This document shows positions 14,286 to 17,309 of a stretch of DNA of 17,309 nt, piece after piece. The notes under the pieces were generated by a model. That model searched no databases and had not been told where the DNA came from. It saw only the letters and a list, made by a program, of their open reading frames with translations. How positions within the stretch are numbered: position 1 is the first letter of the stretch; each line of letters begins with the position of its first letter. This DNA is from an uncultured Nostocoides sp. (GTDB taxonomy: Bacteria > Actinomycetota > Actinomycetes > Actinomycetales > Dermatophilaceae): the NCBI GenBank assembly GCA_936931335.1, contig CAKZIH010000177.1, positions 1 through 17,309 of the forward strand, read 5' to 3'. The translations under genes were made by a program, and so were the position numbers.

Positions 14286-15100
14286 GCGTTGTCCTTCTGG
14301 GTGCGAGCGTGCAGTCGGGCGGCGAAGCGACGCTGCTCACGGTCGTATGCCGGTCGCATCAGACGCTTGGTGTGCACGGCCTTGCGGCCTGCCGCGTCGG
14401 GCAAGATCAGCATGCGGCGGGCGTCGATGCCCTTCATCACCGCGGCGGCGATCTGGGCGGCGTCCAGACGTGACTTCTCGATCAGCCGGGCGGCGACCTT
14501 GTCGAGGGCCTGGTCGGAGCCGCGCAGCGAGCTGGCCAGGTTGGTGCGGAAGAAGCCCGGGCATACCGCGGACACCGCGATGCCCCACGGGTGCAGTTCA
14601 TAGGCCAGGCTCTCGCTGAGGGCCACCACACCGGCCTTGACCGCGGCATAGGACGACATGGCCGGCGGATGCACCAGACCCGCCAGGCTCGCGGTGTTGA
14701 CGATGTGGCCACCGGCCTGCTCCTTCATCATCGGCACGAAGGTGCGGCAGCCGCGGACCACGCCGAGCAGGTTGATATCGATGACCTGCTGCCATTCGGG
14801 GATGGTCACCACGTCGATGCGGCCGCCGGTGGCCACGCCGGCATTGTTCACCAGGAGATCGAGCCCGCCCCAGGTCTGCTCGACATGAGCCCGGGCGTTC
14901 GCCCAGTCGTCATCGGAGGTGATATCCAGTCGCAGGTAGCTGGCGGACTGGGGGACGGCATACGTCTGCGCAAGATCGGTGACCAACACGCGATCGCCGC
15001 GGGCCACGAACTCGGCAACCAGCGCGGCGCCCAGCCCGGAGGCGCCGCCGGTGACCAATACGCGTCGCCCGGTCGCCCGCTCTCCGGCATACGGGCTCAT
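14282..15100 (-). CDS. Short-chain dehydrogenase/reductase (NAD-type)
   Basis: This second SDR, 272 residues, is clearly diverged from its neighbour. The nucleotide motif is TGGASGLG (17-24). Asp42 after the second strand (LVTDLA) points to NAD(H). NNAG is at 85-88, the serine at 138 (NTASLAG) and Tyr151/Lys155 form YAAVK. A basic tail (KRLMRPAYDREQRRFAARLHARTQK) follows the fold. The ATG at 15100 overlaps the dehydrogenase stop (ATGA), and its stop overlaps the next start. The frame reads open far upstream, but only across the acyl-CoA dehydrogenase gene. Its substrate is presumably an acyl or hydroxyacyl intermediate of the same pathway. Confidence 0.9.
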   Translation of the reverse strand: MSPYAGERATGRRVLVTGGASGLGAALVAEFVARGDRVLVTDLAQTYAVPQSASYLRLDITSDDDWANARAHVEQTWGGLDLLVNNAGVATGGRIDVVTIPEWQQVIDINLLGVVRGCRTFVPMMKEQAGGHIVNTASLAGLVHPPAMSSYAAVKAGVVALSESLAYELHPWGIAVSAVCPGFFRTNLASSLRGSDQALDKVAARLIEKSRLDAAQIAAAVMKGIDARRMLILPDAAGRKAVHTKRLMRPAYDREQRRFAARLHARTQKDNA

Positions 15101-16359
15101 CGCGACACCCCATACTTCATCAGCTCGAACCGGGCGATCAGGGCGAGATGGACTTCGTCGGGACCGTCGGCGAAGCGCAGCGAGCGAGCTCCGGTCCAGG
15201 CCGCCGCGAGCGGGAAGTCGTCGGTCAGTCCGGCACCGCCATGGAGCTGCATGGCGAAGTCGATGACCTCCAGGGCCATCCGCGGTGCGGCCACCTTGAT
15301 CTGCGAGACCTCGGAGATGGCATTGCCCGGGCCACCGACGTCGAGCTTCCACGCGGCGTCGAGCACCAGCAGCCGGGTGGCATTGATGGCGATCCGCGCC
15401 TGGGCGATGCGCTCCCGGTTGCCGCCGAGATTGACCAGTGGCTTGCCGAATGCCTCGCGTGAGGTGCCGCGCTGGATGGCCCGCTCGAGGGCCATCTCGG
15501 CCAGCCCGATTAGCCGCATGCAATGGTGGACCCGCCCCGGGCCGAGCCGGCCCTGGGCGATCGCGAACGCCTCACCGGGCCCGGAGATGACATTGGCGAC
15601 GGGAACGCGGACATCGGTCAGCGAGATCTCGCCATGGCCGTATGGCTCGTCGTAGAAGCCCATCGTCGGCAGCATTCGCTCCACGGTGACCCCCGGGGCG
15701 TTGCGGGGCACCAACACCATCGAATGGCGGTGGTGGCGGTCGGCCTGCGGATCGGTCAGACCCATGACGATGAAGATCTCGCAGTCGGGGTGGCCGGCAC
15801 CCGTGGAGAACCATTTGCGGCCATTGAGCACGATCTCGTCGCCGTCCACCACCGCGGTGAGTTCCATCGTGGTGGCATCCGAGGAGGCCACCCCCGGTTC
15901 GGTCATCAAGAAGGCGCTGCGGATCCGGCCGTCGAGCAGTGGATCCAGCCACTCCTTTTGCTGCTGGGCACTGCCATACCGCAGCAGCACCTCGGCATTG
16001 CCGGTGTCGGGCGCATTGCAATTGAAGACGTATGGCGCGATCGCCGAGCGGCCCATCGCCTCCGCCAGCGGCGCATAGTCGACATTCGAGAGGCCGGCGC
16101 CCCCGTAGGTGCCATAGCGCTCGGCATACGGGCCCTCGTGCCCGGCCGGGAGGAAGAGATTCCACAGGCCGGCCGCCCGCGCCTTGGCCTGCAGCTCCCG
16201 GAGCACCTGGAGGACCTGCCACTGCTGCCCGGACCCGGCCTCGCGGCGGCGCTTGAGCTCGCGGTGGTAGCTCTCCTCTGCCGGTTCGATCTCGGTGGCG
16301 ATGAAGTCGCGGACCAGCTCGGTGAGCTCCCGGGCGCGCGGCGATGGGGCGAAGTCCAT
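15097..16359 (-). CDS. Acyl-CoA dehydrogenase, ACAD10/11-like
   Basis: This 420-residue flavoprotein belongs to the acyl-CoA dehydrogenase superfamily. Signatures are AFLMTEPGVASSDATTM (149-165), NGRKWFSTGAGHPDCEIFIVMG (179-200), the arginine loop SREAFGKPL (300-308), and near the C-terminus QLHGGAGLTDDFPLA (371-385) with FADGPDEVH (396-404). The last two and the DPQADRHHRHSMVLVPR insert (203-219) are what I associate with the ACAD10/ACAD11 branch. Members of that branch can remove phosphate from a 4-phosphoacyl-CoA made by the partner kinase. The ATG at 16359 has no clear ribosome site and the palindrome is just upstream, so the mRNA may be nearly leaderless. It is the first gene of the four-gene operon. 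Confidence 0.92.
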   Translation of the reverse strand: MDFAPSPRARELTELVRDFIATEIEPAEESYHRELKRRREAGSGQQWQVLQVLRELQAKARAAGLWNLFLPAGHEGPYAERYGTYGGAGLSNVDYAPLAEAMGRSAIAPYVFNCNAPDTGNAEVLLRYGSAQQQKEWLDPLLDGRIRSAFLMTEPGVASSDATTMELTAVVDGDEIVLNGRKWFSTGAGHPDCEIFIVMGLTDPQADRHHRHSMVLVPRNAPGVTVERMLPTMGFYDEPYGHGEISLTDVRVPVANVISGPGEAFAIAQGRLGPGRVHHCMRLIGLAEMALERAIQRGTSREAFGKPLVNLGGNRERIAQARIAINATRLLVLDAAWKLDVGGPGNAISEVSQIKVAAPRMALEVIDFAMQLHGGAGLTDDFPLAAAWTGARSLRFADGPDEVHLALIARFELMKYGVSR

Positions 16360-16376
16360 GGCTTGACCATGCCACA

Positions 16377-16399
16377 GCTATTGAGCAATGCTCAATAGC
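16377..16399. promoter_or_regulatory. 23-bp palindromic operator for the divergent TetR regulator
   Basis: GCTATTGAGCA, a central A, then TGCTCAATAGC form perfect 11-bp arms. It lies 17 bases before the dehydrogenase start and covers the ATG (16388-16390) of the TetR gene. An AT-rich perfect palindrome between a TetR gene and a divergent catabolic operon is a typical autoregulatory operator. It would block both promoters. Confidence 0.85.
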
Positions 16400-17002
16400 G
16401 TGACGGAGGCAACGGGCGGGGTCCGCACCCGATCCCGGCTGAGCCCTGCCGAGCGCCGTCGGCAATTGCTCGGCATCGGGCTGCAGATGCTCGTCGACAA
16501 GCCGATCCAGGACCTCTCACTCGACGCGGTCGCCGCGCAGGCCGGCATCTCCCGCGGCCTGCTCTTCCACTACTTCCCCACCAAGACCGACTACTACGAC
16601 GCGGTGGTGGCCGCGGCCCTGCGCCGGGTTGCTCGCAATATCGCCCCGGACGAGGGCGCGAGCCCACAGGAGGCGCTGCGCCAGATCGTGGAGCGGATCT
16701 ATGCGCAGATCGACCGCCGGCGGGACTTCTATCTCGCACTGATCTTCGGCAATGGCGCGGTCAACCTCGGCGGCGAGGGCGTCGAGTCGCATCGCCGCGG
16801 CTTCGCCCGTCGGGTCGCGGATGCGGCCCGGCTACCGGAGTCCACGCTGCCGACGATCCACGCCTGGGTCGCCTATGTCGAGGATCGGGCGCTGCAGTGG
16901 TCGGCTCTCGAGCCCGATGATCGAGCGCCCGTCGGCGCCGAGGTGGACCATTGCTGCGCCGCCCTGCATGCCCTCAGCTCGCTCGAAGGGATTGGCTCGT
17001 GA
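16388..17002 (+). CDS. TetR-family transcriptional regulator
   Basis: This protein has 204 residues from ATG 16388. The N-terminal helix-turn-helix spans about 43-73 (LSLDAVAAQAGISRGLLFHYF, then the usual K-x-x-Y-Y). The C-terminal helices would bind a ligand and form the dimer; in this setting the ligand may be an acyl-CoA of the operon's pathway. GTG at 16400, directly after the palindrome, is an equally good start (200 residues). Neither start has a ribosome site, so leaderless translation is possible. It is divergent from the four-gene operon and probably represses it and itself. The C-terminus looks complete. Confidence 0.92.
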   Translation: MLNSVTEATGGVRTRSRLSPAERRRQLLGIGLQMLVDKPIQDLSLDAVAAQAGISRGLLFHYFPTKTDYYDAVVAAALRRVARNIAPDEGASPQEALRQIVERIYAQIDRRRDFYLALIFGNGAVNLGGEGVESHRRGFARRVADAARLPESTLPTIHAWVAYVEDRALQWSALEPDDRAPVGAEVDHCCAALHALSSLEGIGS

Positions 17003-17123
17003 CGTAAGCGCCGGCGGTCGCGCGCGACTCTTCGCGCACCATCCACTTGATACGGCCCGCACCCGAAAGCACGTTCATCGAAACCAGGCACGCACCCGCG
17101 GTGGGGATGAACTCGAGTGGCAT
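16974..17123 (-). pseudogene. Truncated DUF2185/Imm33-like protein
   Basis: ATG 17123, with AAGGA ten bases upstream, begins MPLEFIPTAGACLVS, then MNVLSGAGRIKWMVREES. The pattern ACLVSxxVLxGxGRxxWMxREE resembles, from memory, the start of the DUF2185 domain, which includes Imm33-type immunity proteins. The expected continuation with a conserved Asn/Ser-Gly-Trp-Arg segment is absent. After REES the frame turns into unrelated Ala/Ser-rich sequence and stops at 16974, inside the antisense of the TetR gene. I read it as a gene that lost its 3' part when joined to this locus. The family call is moderate; that the 5' part is real coding sequence is likely. Confidence 0.45.
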
Positions 17124-17178
17124 GAGGTTGGGTTCCTTCTGGTCGAGGGCGACGCGGCTCGCCGGTGTGGAGTGTCGA

Positions 17179-17309
17179 CTACCGCTCGGGCGGCGGGACG
17201 GGGATGCCGCGGTCAGTCAGGGTTTGCTCCGCGCGGATCACCGGCCCGCCGCGTCCTCCCGACCACTTCCGCAGGTTCTCGAGCACCATGCCCGTCCAGG
17301 CACTGCTCG
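17179..17309 (-). CDS. C-terminal end of an unrecognised protein
   Basis: An open frame enters from the right edge and ends at TAG 17181-17179, giving 42 residues that include MVLENLRKWSGG and VIRAEQTLTDRGIPVPPPER. The mixed composition and natural-looking Pro-rich tail make it a believable protein end. I do not recognise the family. It lies 55 bases upstream of the DUF2185-like remnant on the same strand, so the two may have been one operon. If the remnant was an immunity gene, this could be the tail of its toxin, but nothing in the residues shows that. Confidence 0.45.
   Translation of the reverse strand, partial: SSAWTGMVLENLRKWSGGRGGPVIRAEQTLTDRGIPVPPPER

Noticed and set aside
12457..14340. 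A single 627-codon open frame spanning the kinase gene and beyond, suggesting a fusion protein
   Set aside because: Its N-terminal half is the wrong frame of the SDR gene at 13530-14285. The kinase begins cleanly at ATG 13530 with a TGATG overlap.

Overview
This window looks like chromosomal DNA from a high-GC Gram-positive actinobacterium. The evidence is the strong G/C third-position bias, frequent GTG starts, AAGGAG-type ribosome sites, the actinobacterial version of the ABC1 kinase, and an ilvBNC operon behind a short leader peptide. A Micrococcales member such as the Intrasporangiaceae/Dermatophilaceae group is my guess from overall style, not something the sequence proves. I see no insertion sequence, integrase, tRNA, rRNA or CRISPR array.

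Left edge (1-2316): the C-terminal end of a probable ThiF/cyclodehydratase-like protein overlaps an ABC1/UbiB-family kinase gene by four bases (GTGA). A near-perfect 18-bp hairpin follows. Next, on the minus strand, is a decayed OFA-type MFS transporter. Its N-terminal third and its last transmembrane segment survive in one frame, but the middle is gone and an 18-bp tandem repeat covers its stop codon.

Branched-chain amino acid block (2451-6340, minus): ilvB, ilvN and ilvC encode acetohydroxyacid synthase and ketol-acid reductoisomerase, and end in a strong terminator. ilvB is preceded by a transcription attenuator: an 11-residue leader peptide with Leu-Leu-Leu-Val-Ile, alternative hairpins and a terminator ending in six U. 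ilvD, the next enzyme of the pathway, lies apart at 10531-12375 on the minus strand.

Between them (6405-10338, plus) are a three-gene CUT1-type carbohydrate ABC importer (lipoprotein binding protein and two permeases, no ATPase) and a hemerythrin-like protein. A 16-bp perfect inverted repeat separates the hemerythrin gene from the convergent ilvD.

Right part (12457-17002): four minus-strand genes overlap end to start (acyl-CoA dehydrogenase, two short-chain dehydrogenases, APH-family phosphotransferase) and face a divergent TetR gene. A 23-bp palindrome sits between them and covers the TetR start codon. The kinase plus dehydrogenase pair is the split form of the ACAD10/ACAD11 architecture, and the set resembles the Lva pathway for 4-hydroxy acids. 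It is the best candidate here for an under-described catabolic system.

The right edge (16974-17309) holds a truncated DUF2185/Imm33-like gene and the C-terminus of an unrecognised protein, both minus strand. Across the whole window the hexamer GCATAC/GTATGC is far more frequent than base composition predicts, in every reading frame and between genes.
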